Shown: positions 24,381 through 31,922, counted from the stretch's first letter. The stretch: DNA of 37,028 nucleotides from an uncultured Oceanobacillus sp. (GCA_938004015.1 CALKWU010000190.1:1-37028), one strand, 5' to 3'. The notes: generated from the letters alone by a model not told the origin. A program made the numbers and translations.

Positions 24381-24929
24381 ATGAGAAAATGGATTTTTTT
24401 AATTGTCATCATCGGGATGTTGAGTTGGGCAGTGATAGATTTTGTCGATTCCAAAGAAGACCGACAAACGGAAAATGAAAATGGAACCGTGGATGACATC
24501 GAAATTGGATTAGATGTCGGCAATCAGGCTCCGGATTTTCAGTTGGAAACATTGACGGGAGAGACGATCCGGTTGTCGGATTTCCGTGGAAAAAGGGTCA
24601 TGCTCAACTTCTGGGCTTCCTGGTGTCCGCCATGCCGGGCGGAAATGCCGGATATGGTCGATTTTTATCAAGATAAGGATATTGAAATTTTGGCCGTCAA
24701 TTTGACCGATACCGAAACTACACTAAAAGACGTGGAAAATTTTGTCGATGCCTACGAGCTCGACTTTCCGATTTTGCTCGACACGGATTTGGAAGTCGCT
24801 TCCCTTTATGCGATCCAGCCCATTCCGACGACTTTTATGATCGATTCGGATGGTGTGATCAGTTTCAAAATTTTCGGCCCGATGAATTACAATTTGATGG
24901 TACAGGAATTTGAAAAAATGGAAAGATGA
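24381..24929 (+). CDS. Membrane-anchored TlpA/ResA-like thiol-disulfide oxidoreductase
   Basis: A 182-residue protein with an N-terminal signal anchor (KWIFLIVIIGMLSWAVIDFV), an acidic linker, and then a redoxin domain from about residue 48 (VGNQAPDFQLETLTGETIRLSDFRGKRVMLNFWASWCPPC). The active site is WCPPC, as in StoA, whereas ResA has CEPC. The cis-proline region is QPIPTTFMIDSDGVI. It probably reduces disulfides of exported proteins or apocytochromes on the outer face. The ATG at 24381 is used because an upstream in-frame ATG lies before the AGAGGAGGA ribosome site. The exact substrate is not decided. Confidence 0.9.
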   Translation: MRKWIFLIVIIGMLSWAVIDFVDSKEDRQTENENGTVDDIEIGLDVGNQAPDFQLETLTGETIRLSDFRGKRVMLNFWASWCPPCRAEMPDMVDFYQDKDIEILAVNLTDTETTLKDVENFVDAYELDFPILLDTDLEVASLYAIQPIPTTFMIDSDGVISFKIFGPMNYNLMVQEFEKMER

Positions 24930-24942
24930 TGGAATTTTTCAG

Positions 24943-25053
24943 TTGACATATTACCCCTGGGGGTATAATATGAAAACTGTACGATTCGTATCAATAAATG
25001 TCGTCGGTTGACGGCTTTTTAAAAAATATTTTATATACCCGTCGTGGTATATA
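24943..25053 (+). promoter_or_regulatory. Two promoters with CsoR/CstR-like operators ahead of the rhodanese gene
   Basis: P1 is TTGACA (24943)-17-TAATAT (24966-24971). Its spacer is ATTACCCCTGGGGGTAT, a G/C-cored dyad like those bound by CsoR-family repressors. P2 is TTGACG (25008)-17-TTATAT (25031-25036), and its -10 is overlapped by the perfect dyad TATATACC-N6-GGTATATA (25032-25053). CsoR senses Cu(I) and CstR senses persulfides; the rhodanese context favours CstR. No regulator gene of this family is in the window. Confidence 0.65.
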
Positions 25054-25075
25054 AATGAAGTTGGAGGTAACGTTG

Positions 25076-25372
25076 ATGAAGGAAATTACAGCAAAAGAAT
25101 TGGAACAAAAACTTAATGCAGGACAAGATGTGAATATCATCGATGTCAGAGAAGATACGGAAGTGACAATGGGAAAAATACCTGGCGCAAAACATATCCC
25201 TCTCGGTCAAATTCCCGATCATTTGGAAAAACTCGATAAAAATGAACATTACTATCTTGTTTGCCGTTCCGGTGGAAGGAGCGGAAGAGCCTGCGAATTT
25301 TTAGAACAACATGGGTTCCGTGCAACGAATGTGGCTGGTGGAATGTTAGCTTGGGAAGGAGAATTTGAATAA
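25076..25372 (+). CDS. Single-domain rhodanese (sulfurtransferase)
   Basis: A 98-residue cytoplasmic rhodanese that carries persulfide sulfur on its active cysteine. The N-terminal ITAKELEQKL, the strand VNIIDVREDTEVTMGKIPGAKHIPLGQIP and the active loop CRSGGRSGRA are all present and in order. The start at 25076 follows GGAGGTAACGTTG. It stands behind two CsoR/CstR-like operators and is followed by a second, membrane-anchored rhodanese. This implies sulfide or persulfide handling. Confidence 0.92.
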   Translation: MKEITAKELEQKLNAGQDVNIIDVREDTEVTMGKIPGAKHIPLGQIPDHLEKLDKNEHYYLVCRSGGRSGRACEFLEQHGFRATNVAGGMLAWEGEFE

Positions 25373-25375
25373 ATT

Positions 25376-25474
25376 TTCGTTGGGGTGGTGATGGTTTGAG
25401 CGGGTTGCAGCGGGGCAAGAGCGAATTGAAAATAGTCATGGTGGTGTTATACAAGTACCACCCTCCCCAACGAA
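25376..25474. repeat. 99-bp interval bounded by a 10-bp perfect inverted repeat
   Basis: TTCGTTGGGG (25376-25385) and CCCCAACGAA (25465-25474) pair perfectly, and TGGT/ACCA extends the stem after a small bulge. The loop is G-rich on the plus strand. No T run follows, so it is not an ordinary terminator. It separates the two rhodanese genes. Confidence 0.6.
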
Positions 25475-25532
25475 TGAGAAACATCAAGGATTCGCCTTTA
25501 AGATCGTTTTTTCAAGAAAGGGGGGAAAGTCG

Positions 25533-25889
25533 ATGGAAATCATCACAGTCCTTTTAATTATATTCATCGTCCTGTTTGCGATGAACCGCTTCATGCCTGT
25601 TAAAGGGGTCGAGACGCTCACGCCGGAAGAAACGAAGAAAAAATTCAAAGAGAAAAATGTCCAATTGATCGATGTTCGCACGTCTCGTGAATATGAGACT
25701 CATCATCTGAAACCATTTAAAAATATTCCATTGGCGAATCTTCCGGACAAGCTCCATACATTGGATAAGGAGAAAGAAGTCGTCCTCCTATGTCAGAGCG
25801 GAATGAGAAGTGGACAGGCTGCAAAATTGCTGAAAAAACATGGATTTGAAAAAGTATCCCATGTCGGTGGTGGAATCAACGCCTTTTGA
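25533..25889 (+). CDS. Membrane-anchored rhodanese-like protein
   Basis: A 118-residue protein with an N-terminal helix (IITVLLIIFIVLFAMNRFM), then a rhodanese domain: ETLTPEETKKKFKEKNVQLIDVRTSREYETHHLKPFKNIPLANL and the active loop CQSGMRSGQAAK. This is the layout of B. subtilis YqhL-type proteins. GGGGGGAAA lies upstream. It is probably co-transcribed with the soluble rhodanese and may pass sulfane sulfur at the membrane. Confidence 0.9.
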   Translation: MEIITVLLIIFIVLFAMNRFMPVKGVETLTPEETKKKFKEKNVQLIDVRTSREYETHHLKPFKNIPLANLPDKLHTLDKEKEVVLLCQSGMRSGQAAKLLKKHGFEKVSHVGGGINAF

Positions 25890-26038
25890 ATATATAACCC
25901 GTTATTCCGTTAATGAAACTAAATGATGGGGGCGCCACCTGCCCTTTCCGATCTCAACATCGAGCAAAGCTGAGACTCCGATGTCTTCTGCCGATAAAAC
26001 CGGATAAATCTGCACTTGCCAATTCCGCAAATCAAACA

Positions 26039-26076
26039 GAAAAAAGCACGGGATCATCTCACCCGTGCTCTTCTTT
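26039..26076. terminator. Bidirectional terminator between rhodanese and MFS genes
   Basis: AGCACGGG (26045-26052) pairs with CCCGTGCT (26062-26069). The minus strand continues TTTTTCTG and the plus strand CTTCTTTAT. Confidence 0.85.
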
Positions 26077-26089
26077 ATCCGTAACACCC

Positions 26090-27322
26090 TTACTTTAAAG
26101 ACCGAAATACGAAATAAAAATAAAGGGAACCGATCAAATATAGGCCGGCCGTGATTGTGAACACACTGGCATATCCCCAATATGAACCGTAGCGAAGGAC
26201 AATCCCCGTCGACACCGGCCCCATGAACGCCCAACCGAGCTGGAAAACCATTTGGTTCACCGAATTGGCCAATCCTTTCACCGAATCATCGACCTTGGAC
26301 ATCATGAGAGAAGATTGAATCGGGTTTCCGGCATTCATCAACGCTTGCCGGAATAAAAAGCATACACTTGCAATCAACAAATTCGTCGTATAGGCGGTGA
26401 GCAGTAAAAATGGAAGCGACAACAGCTGCAAGACGACAACCGCACGCACCTCACCGAGCCGCTTAACGACGAGCGGCCCGATGAACATTGCGAAGGCCGT
26501 CGCCGCCTGTCCCAATGCAATGATGATGCCGATGATGGAAGTGGACGCATCGAACCGATCGGCAAAATATAAATTCAGATAGGGAATGACAAGCCCGCTG
26601 CCTGTCCCGATGATCAATTGCGCAACCGCAAAAAGAGCGATCACCTTTATTCCCATTTTATTTTTTCTGATGAACTCCTTCCAATCTAGTTTCTTGCGCT
26701 CCTCCTTTTGAACGGCTTTCTTCTCTTTCATTTTCAACACCGGTAGAAGTGAACCGAAATAAAAGAGACTGCCGACGAGGAGCGTAAAGCGAATACTGTA
26801 CAACTCAGACGTAAACAACGAGAAAAAATCCGTAAGCACACCGCCGAGCAAGTTGCCGATGACATTGGCTGCCATCATGACCGCCGAATGCAGACTGAAT
26901 AGATGGATCCTCTGCTTCGGCCCCGAGTTTTCTGCAAGCCATGGAATAATCGATACTTGAAAAAATGCAAGTGCAATTCCGGTGGCAAACCCTGTTCCAA
27001 GCAAGAATGACTCCAATTCCACCAAGCTCCGCACCGACAAGATGACACCACCGACAAAGACACCAAAAGCCATCACCTTTTTCCTGCCGAGCCGGTCGCT
27101 CATGATCCCTGCCGGCACAAGGATGATCGCCGTCGCCAATGACGTCATCGCAATGATTTCCCCATTCAACTGCTGCGAAAAACCAAGGGCACGGATATAA
27201 AAATTGTAAACGACCATGAATGCGCCTAAGCCGATTTGAGTCAGTATGTTTGCAACAATCGCCAATTTGATGTTTCGGTTATACGACCGTAACTGGCTTA
27301 CCCATTCCCGGAGAAATGACAT
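26090..27322 (-). CDS. MFS transporter
   Basis: A 410-residue major facilitator with about 12 helices. The loop 2-3 signature is SDRLGRKKVM, and the repeat in the second half is VVKRLGEVRAVV. A charged central loop (KEKKAVQKEERKKLDWKEFIRKNK) divides the halves. The N-terminus NIKLAIVANILTQIGLGAFMVVYNFYIRALG suggests a drug/proton antiporter-like group, but the substrate cannot be read. Its promoter carries a dyad overlapping the -10, so a repressor probably controls it. Confidence 0.85.
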   Translation of the reverse strand: MSFLREWVSQLRSYNRNIKLAIVANILTQIGLGAFMVVYNFYIRALGFSQQLNGEIIAMTSLATAIILVPAGIMSDRLGRKKVMAFGVFVGGVILSVRSLVELESFLLGTGFATGIALAFFQVSIIPWLAENSGPKQRIHLFSLHSAVMMAANVIGNLLGGVLTDFFSLFTSELYSIRFTLLVGSLFYFGSLLPVLKMKEKKAVQKEERKKLDWKEFIRKNKMGIKVIALFAVAQLIIGTGSGLVIPYLNLYFADRFDASTSIIGIIIALGQAATAFAMFIGPLVVKRLGEVRAVVVLQLLSLPFLLLTAYTTNLLIASVCFLFRQALMNAGNPIQSSLMMSKVDDSVKGLANSVNQMVFQLGWAFMGPVSTGIVLRYGSYWGYASVFTITAGLYLIGSLYFYFVFRSLK

Positions 27323-27391
27323 GTTGTCGCCGCCCTTAACCTTGAAAAATTTTTCAGCTTTTCATCTATTTGTATCTATCATGTGTTTAAA

Positions 27392-27441
27392 AACTATTTC
27401 GTGTCCCTAAATAGTTTAAATTGTTTTTCCTTTCATGTAAA
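27392..27441 (-). promoter_or_regulatory. MFS promoter with dyad over the -10
   Basis: On the minus strand TTTACA (27441-27436)-17-TAAACT (27418-27413). The perfect dyad AACTATTT-N9-AAATAGTT (27392-27416) starts inside the -10 and covers the start site, a typical repressor position. Confidence 0.55.
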
Positions 27442-27595
27442 GAATAAAAACGCTTCTTGCTCCTGAAACACCGTTCCGGATCGTTTTGATTTTGCACAAC
27501 CTTCACGAAAAACATCCTTACAAATAGGTCAATACACATTCCTTTTCATGAAAACATAAACTGTTGAAGAGACAGGAGAAGAGGAGGAAGTTGCC

Positions 27596-29008
27596 TTGAT
27601 CATTCATGTTGTAGAAAGCGGCGATAATTTATATCAGCTTGCCCAACAGTACGGGGTAGATGTGAATGAATTGATTGCCGTCAATGAACTGCCGGATTCA
27701 GACCGGCTCGTTCCCGGCTTGGCTTTACTTATACCGATAAAAGGAACGTGGCATACAGTTAAAGCCGGGGAAAGTTTATGGAGCATCGCTGCGCGTTATG
27801 GCATTGCTTTGAACACCATCCTAGCCGCTAACCTGGAAGTCAATCCCGATGCGTTGATGCCGGGAATGGAAGTCTTTGTCCCTCTCGCCACCCATACGGT
27901 ACAGCCGAGGGAAACATTGACAAGCATTGCGGCTCTTTACGGAGTAAGCGCTTATGCTCTTGCTCAAGAAAACGGCCTGGCGATGACCGAGCCCCTATTT
28001 GTCGGCCAAACGTTAGCGATTCCCCGGGATAAACCGGTGATTGATGTGAATGCATATTCCTATCAAGAAGATGCGGCCGGTGCCCAGTCCATCCGGGAAG
28101 TCGGTGAACTATTGACGATCGGCAGCCCTTTCGCTTATTTGATCCAACCGGACGGAAGTTTGATTCCTTTCGATGATGACGAAATGATTGCGGCAAGTTA
28201 CGAAGAAAACATCATGCCGATGATGTCGATTTTAAATTTCACGTCGGAAGAAGCAGGTTCCACCCTCACCCATACGATTTTGACAAGCGACGAACTGATG
28301 GATACACTGCTATCCAATATCCTTGTCGTCATGGAAGAAAAAGGGTATCTCGGACTGAATATCGATTTTGAGAACGTACTTCCGGAAGATCGGGATTGTT
28401 TCACCGCCTTTATCCAATTGGCAGTCGATCGACTTCATCCCGAAGGCTATTTTGTTTCAACAGCAGTTGCGCCGAAAACGAGTGCAGACCAACCTGGGCT
28501 CTTGTACGAAGCGCATGACTATGGGGCTCATGGTGCAATTGCCGATTTCGTCATATTGATGACTTATGAGTGGGGGTATCGTCTCGGACCGCCACAAGCG
28601 ATTTCACCGATCAATCAAATCCGGCGGGTCGTCGAATATGCGTTGACGGAAATGCCTCCGGAAAAAATGTTTCTCGGTTTCCAAATTTATGCGCGTGACT
28701 GGCGCCTCCCCCACGTCCAGGGTCAAGTAGCCGAAACCTTCAGTCCACAAGAAGCGGTGGAATTGGCGACGGAATATCAAGTGGAAATCCAATATGATGA
28801 AACAGCCGCTTCCCCGTTTTTCCGTTATGTCGATGAAGACGGCGTGGAACATGAAGTATGGTTTGAGGATGCAAGAAGTGCCCAGGCAAAATTCGACTTG
28901 GCGAAAGAATTCGATCTGGGTGGCATCAGTTATTGGGCACTCGGCTACCCATATCCGCAAAATTGGGAGCTGCTCAGGAGCAATTTCACGGTAAGGAAAA
29001 GAATATGA
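27596..29008 (+). CDS. LysM-GH18 glycoside hydrolase (SleL/YaaH family)
   Basis: A 470-residue cortex or cell-wall glucosaminidase-type enzyme. Three LysM domains lie at about residues 1-47, 50-96 and 98-143, each ending in the PG-x-x-L-x-IP pattern. A GH18 barrel follows (about 152-465) with catalytic motif NIDFEN; Glu259 is the expected acid. VSTAVAPKTSADQPGLLY and VILMTYEWGYRLGPPQAISP are typical of the SleL/YaaH/YdhD group that acts in germination or on spores. There is no signal peptide, as in the spore-coat members. It starts with TTG at 27596 behind GAGGAGG. Confidence 0.9.
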   Translation: MIIHVVESGDNLYQLAQQYGVDVNELIAVNELPDSDRLVPGLALLIPIKGTWHTVKAGESLWSIAARYGIALNTILAANLEVNPDALMPGMEVFVPLATHTVQPRETLTSIAALYGVSAYALAQENGLAMTEPLFVGQTLAIPRDKPVIDVNAYSYQEDAAGAQSIREVGELLTIGSPFAYLIQPDGSLIPFDDDEMIAASYEENIMPMMSILNFTSEEAGSTLTHTILTSDELMDTLLSNILVVMEEKGYLGLNIDFENVLPEDRDCFTAFIQLAVDRLHPEGYFVSTAVAPKTSADQPGLLYEAHDYGAHGAIADFVILMTYEWGYRLGPPQAISPINQIRRVVEYALTEMPPEKMFLGFQIYARDWRLPHVQGQVAETFSPQEAVELATEYQVEIQYDETAASPFFRYVDEDGVEHEVWFEDARSAQAKFDLAKEFDLGGISYWALGYPYPQNWELLRSNFTVRKRI

Positions 29009-29047
29009 AAAAACAGGGGGCGGAATGACCGCACTCCCTGTTTTTAA
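29009..29047. terminator. Bidirectional terminator between the GH18 gene and hprK
   Basis: AAACAGGGGGCGG pairs with CCGCACTCCCTGTTT (one mismatch), followed by TTTTT on the plus strand. The minus side gives a T-rich end too. It overlaps the hprK stop codon. Confidence 0.8.
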
Positions 29048-29967
29048 TTTCCGTAGTTTTCCGTACGGTGGATGAATTCTTCCGCCGCACTGTAACCTTG
29101 TTGTTTCAACACCCAACTGTTTGCAGCCGCTTCGATCAAACCGGCCACATCTCTTCCCGGTTGGAGTTGGATTTCAATATGAGGAATTTCAACACCCATA
29201 TAGTTCGTGTATTTCGTCTTCATTTCCAAATCATTGTTCAGTTCATTTTCTTCCCACTTTTTCAATTCGATGTCGAGGGCGATCCTCGTTTCTTCCTGAA
29301 ATGCTTTGTTCCCGTAAACGCGCACGATGTTCAATAAACCGACGCTTCTTAAGGCAAGGAATTCCTTATTCATTTCATTATGTGTGCCGAGGATCGTTTG
29401 ATGGCTCAATTTTCTGAGAACGACGATATCATCGGCAACTAAACGATGCCCTCGGCCGATCAACGTATAAGCGGTTTCACTTTTGCCGATTCCCGACTCT
29501 CCACGCAAAAGGATGCCGATACCGAACACATTGAGGCAAACTCCGGGAATGGCGATTTCTTCTGCGAGGGCTTTTGCCAGATAAGCATCGAGCTTGGCAA
29601 TGAAATCATACGTCGCGTCATTCGTACGGAGCAATGGAATATTTTCCTTGTCGCAGTATTGCTCCAAATACGTGAGTTCCTCCTGCCCTCTCGTTACGAT
29701 GAAACAAGGCGGATGGTAATTGACGATATTACCCACCCTCAATTTCCTTTCTTCCGTGCTCAGCTGCTTCAAGTATGTGATTTCCGCCAGACCCAAGACT
29801 TGCACGCGCTCGGTCGGGAAAAAATCAAAATAGCCGATGAATTCAAGACCTGGCCGATGTGCTTTGTTCTTGGTGACTTTTCTATCTAAACTGTCCTTGC
29901 CAGCAAGAACTTCTAAAGAAAATTCCTCTACAATTTGTCCAACACTGATTGATTTCACTTTTCCCAC
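29044..29967 (-). CDS. HPr kinase/phosphorylase homologue, divergent and outside the lgt operon
   Basis: A 307-residue homologue of HprK/P, which phosphorylates Ser46 of HPr in carbon catabolite control. The N-terminal domain (RPGLEFIGYFDFFPTERVQVLG, VTRGQEE) and the P-loop GESGIGKSETAYTLIGRGHRLVADD are clear. Two hallmarks differ: the usual LEIRG segment reads LALRSVG, losing the glutamate, and the K/P signature reads QLQPGRDVAGLIEAA where PGRN is usual. It is not followed by lgt/ppaX. It starts with GTG at 29967 with a weak ribosome site; a GTG three codons later has GGGTGGG. It may be a second, specialised HprK. Confidence 0.85.
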   Translation of the reverse strand: MGKVKSISVGQIVEEFSLEVLAGKDSLDRKVTKNKAHRPGLEFIGYFDFFPTERVQVLGLAEITYLKQLSTEERKLRVGNIVNYHPPCFIVTRGQEELTYLEQYCDKENIPLLRTNDATYDFIAKLDAYLAKALAEEIAIPGVCLNVFGIGILLRGESGIGKSETAYTLIGRGHRLVADDIVVLRKLSHQTILGTHNEMNKEFLALRSVGLLNIVRVYGNKAFQEETRIALDIELKKWEENELNNDLEMKTKYTNYMGVEIPHIEIQLQPGRDVAGLIEAAANSWVLKQQGYSAAEEFIHRTENYGN

Positions 29968-30006
29968 CCAATTCCGTTACTCTTATAGTCTTTTTTCCTT
30001 CCCATT

Positions 30007-30012
30007 ATTATA
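30007..30012 (-). promoter_or_regulatory. -10 element ahead of hprK
   Basis: A perfect TATAAT lies about 40 bases upstream of the start; the -35 (TTACGC) is weak. Confidence 0.4.
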
Positions 30013-30054
30013 TAACATTATGCCGTATAGCGTAAGGGTATTGCAGTTAAATGA

Positions 30055-30100
30055 AAAATCAAAAAAGCCGGGCTCCTTTTTATGTAAAAACCCGGCTCTT
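30055..30100. terminator. Terminator of queT
   Basis: AGCCGGG (30066-30072) pairs with CCCGGCT (30091-30097), with an inner TTTTT/AAAAA pairing. TTTTTGATTTTT follows on the minus strand. Confidence 0.85.
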
Positions 30101-30103
30101 CCT

Positions 30104-30622
30104 TTATTTCGTCAAATCCATTTTTTTGCTGACAAAATACATGATGAAACCACCGACCGTCATGGCAACCAACTCACCTAATGCAGTAGACCCGTACGTC
30201 AACCAAAACGGCAAATCCAATACGAAATACAGCTGAAGAGCTATGATGAACATGGAAACGACGAGAATTGCTGCCGTCACGACAAATTTCGCTTTCATGT
30301 TTTTCATCCGCTTCGTCACAGCCCGGACAACAATCAAAGCCAACAACGTATGTAACGTTCCAACCGGCACATCAATGACTTTGATTGGAGACCATAATGC
30401 ATTGGAAATGATGACACCAAAGGTCACTGCGATAATATACCGTTTGTGGAAAATGGCGAGATAGTTGAACATTTCGGAAAGCCTCAATTGGAAGGCGCCG
30501 AAACTGACGGCAGAAAAGATAAAGGTGACCGCAATGTATAATGCGGCAACGAGTCCCATTTTCGCAAGACTCTCAACAGAGGTGAGCGACTCTTCGCGCT
30601 CCAAAGATGTAGATTGATTCAT
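30104..30622 (-). CDS. queT: QueT-family queuosine-precursor transporter (ECF S component)
   Basis: A 172-residue membrane protein of the QueT/COG4708 family. These substrate-binding subunits of energy-coupling-factor importers take up preQ1 or preQ0 for the tRNA base queuosine. Helices begin at LAKMGLVAALYIAVTFIFSAVSF. The family core FQLRLSEMFNYLAIFHKRYIIAVTFGVIISN and VIDVPVGTLHTLLALIV is clear. The first 20 residues are polar and acidic. The shared EcfAAT module is not in the window. AAAGGAG lies 8 bases before the ATG and is embedded in a structured leader. Confidence 0.87.
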   Translation of the reverse strand: MNQSTSLEREESLTSVESLAKMGLVAALYIAVTFIFSAVSFGAFQLRLSEMFNYLAIFHKRYIIAVTFGVIISNALWSPIKVIDVPVGTLHTLLALIVVRAVTKRMKNMKAKFVVTAAILVVSMFIIALQLYFVLDLPFWLTYGSTALGELVAMTVGGFIMYFVSKKMDLTK

Positions 30623-30631
30623 TTTTGATTC

Positions 30632-30732
30632 TCCTTTGTAAAATAGCGACCCTCGCTATTTTAGTGATAATTATGGCCAAAGGATCGGGTGAGAGCCCTA
30701 GGAAGTGCCATAATGCAAGCAAAAAAGCTTGC
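30632..30732 (-). ncRNA. preQ1-II-like pseudoknot leader sequestering the queT ribosome site
   Basis: On the minus strand, in order: hairpin GCAAGC-TTTTTT-GCTTGC (30732-30715); stem ATTATGGC (30714-30707) with GCCATAAT (30677-30670); within its loop, TCCTTTG (30684-30678), which pairs with CAAAGGA (30638-30632) containing the Shine-Dalgarno; and an 11-bp hairpin TAAAATAGCGA/TCGCTATTTTA (30663-30639) directly before that site. This is an H-type pseudoknot with an embedded hairpin, the layout of preQ1-II riboswitches. The TATACT box at 30744-30739 puts the start at the first hairpin. The core sequence does not obviously match the streptococcal consensus. Confidence 0.6.
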
Positions 30733-30738
30733 CAAGTC

Positions 30739-30744
30739 AGTATA
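30739..30744 (-). promoter_or_regulatory. -10 element of the queT transcript
   Basis: TATACT on the minus strand, 7 bases before the first leader hairpin. The -35 is poor. Confidence 0.45.
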
Positions 30745-30915
30745 ACAGATATTTGTTTCGATGTATAGGAAATTTGATTGTCGTACTGTAAATAACGTCT
30801 CCACCTGTCCAGCCGATTTTCTTTGATCAATTCATCACTTGAAGATTTCCGAATGGGCTAACATTTGAAGTACTCCTTCGGCTGGATATCCCTTTCAAGA
30901 ACAACATAACGCTGT
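30745..30915. other. Intergenic region between queT and larB
   Basis: No gene is seen. An 8-bp perfect inverted repeat, CCAGCCGA (30809-30816) and TCGGCTGG (30878-30885), spans 77 bp. Short frames here have no ribosome site. Confidence 0.4.
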
Positions 30916-30944
30916 TGCCGCAATATAACAAAACGATTATGATA
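30916..30944 (+). promoter_or_regulatory. Promoter of larB
   Basis: TTGCCG (30916-30921), a 17-bp spacer and TATGAT (30939-30944), about 120 bases upstream of the larB start. Confidence 0.55.
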
Positions 30945-31064
30945 TCATTAAGAAAACCAAATGCTTTTAATTTCGCCTTAAACGTGTGTGCACAATGATA
31001 TGATAAGAAACAATAGATAATAGAATAAAAGAAAATGGATTTATGGAAAGAGTGGTATAACAGA

Positions 31065-31820
31065 ATGGAGGATATCCTCAAGCAAGTACAAGATGGAAGC
31101 TTAAGTATAGATGAAGCAAAGGAAAAACTGGCGACCTATGAAGAGTTGGGTTTTGCCAAAGTCGACCATCATCGGAAAAAACGGCAAGGCTTTCCCGAAA
31201 TCATTTATGGGGAAGGCAAAAACGTTGAACAAATCATTTCCATTTTACAAGCGATGAAAGCGAAAGACGACGACGTGATCATTACACGAGTAGAGAAGGA
31301 AAAAGCAAAACAGATTCTCGCTGTACATCCTGAGTTCACTTACGATGAAGTCGCCCGGATTCTTTACTGGAAAGCCAAAAAGGACGTAAAGAAAAGGCCT
31401 GGTTATATCGCCGTCATTTGTGCCGGTACGTCGGATTTACCGGTAGCGGAAGAAGCTGCTTTGACGGCTGAATTACTGGGAAGCAATGTCAGGCGTTTTT
31501 ATGATGTCGGTGTTTCCGGACTTCACCGACTTCTCGACCACGCAGAGGAAATCCAAGGGGCAAACGTTTCCGTCGTTGTGGCCGGAATGGAAGGCGCCTT
31601 AGCCAGTGTCGTAGGCGGGCTTGTTTCCCATCCGGTGATTGCCGTTCCGCCAAGTGTCGGCTATGGCGCCAACTTTCAAGGACTATCCGCCATGCTCACG
31701 ATGCTCAACTCCTGTTCCAATGGTGTGAGTGTCGTGAACATCGATAACGGTTTTGGCGGTGCCTATAACGCGGTTTTGATTGATCAACAACATTGGCATA
31801 GAGAAGAGAATCTTTGCTGA
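31065..31820 (+). CDS. larB: LarB-type pyridinium-3,5-biscarboxylate mononucleotide synthase
   Basis: A 251-residue homologue of LarB. That enzyme carboxylates and hydrolyses nicotinate adenine dinucleotide in the first step toward the nickel-pincer cofactor of lactate racemase. The N-terminus MEDILKQVQDGSLSIDEAKEKL and the PurE-like C-terminal domain (GYIAVICAGTSDLPVAEEAALTAELLGSNVRRFYDVGVSGLHRLL, VVVAGMEGALASVVGGLVSHPVIAVPPSVGYG) are typical. I use the ATG at 31065 over 31035 because family members start there. No larA, larC or larE lies nearby, so the pathway must be completed elsewhere or the role differs. Confidence 0.87.
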   Translation: MEDILKQVQDGSLSIDEAKEKLATYEELGFAKVDHHRKKRQGFPEIIYGEGKNVEQIISILQAMKAKDDDVIITRVEKEKAKQILAVHPEFTYDEVARILYWKAKKDVKKRPGYIAVICAGTSDLPVAEEAALTAELLGSNVRRFYDVGVSGLHRLLDHAEEIQGANVSVVVAGMEGALASVVGGLVSHPVIAVPPSVGYGANFQGLSAMLTMLNSCSNGVSVVNIDNGFGGAYNAVLIDQQHWHREENLC

Positions 31821-31922
31821 AAAGGAACTTCACGCCGTATTTACAGTTTCAGTGACTGGCCGTGTCAAGTGAAGTGAAAAAACTGGATTAAGTCGCTTCC
31901 CCCCAGACTTATCCGACACACG

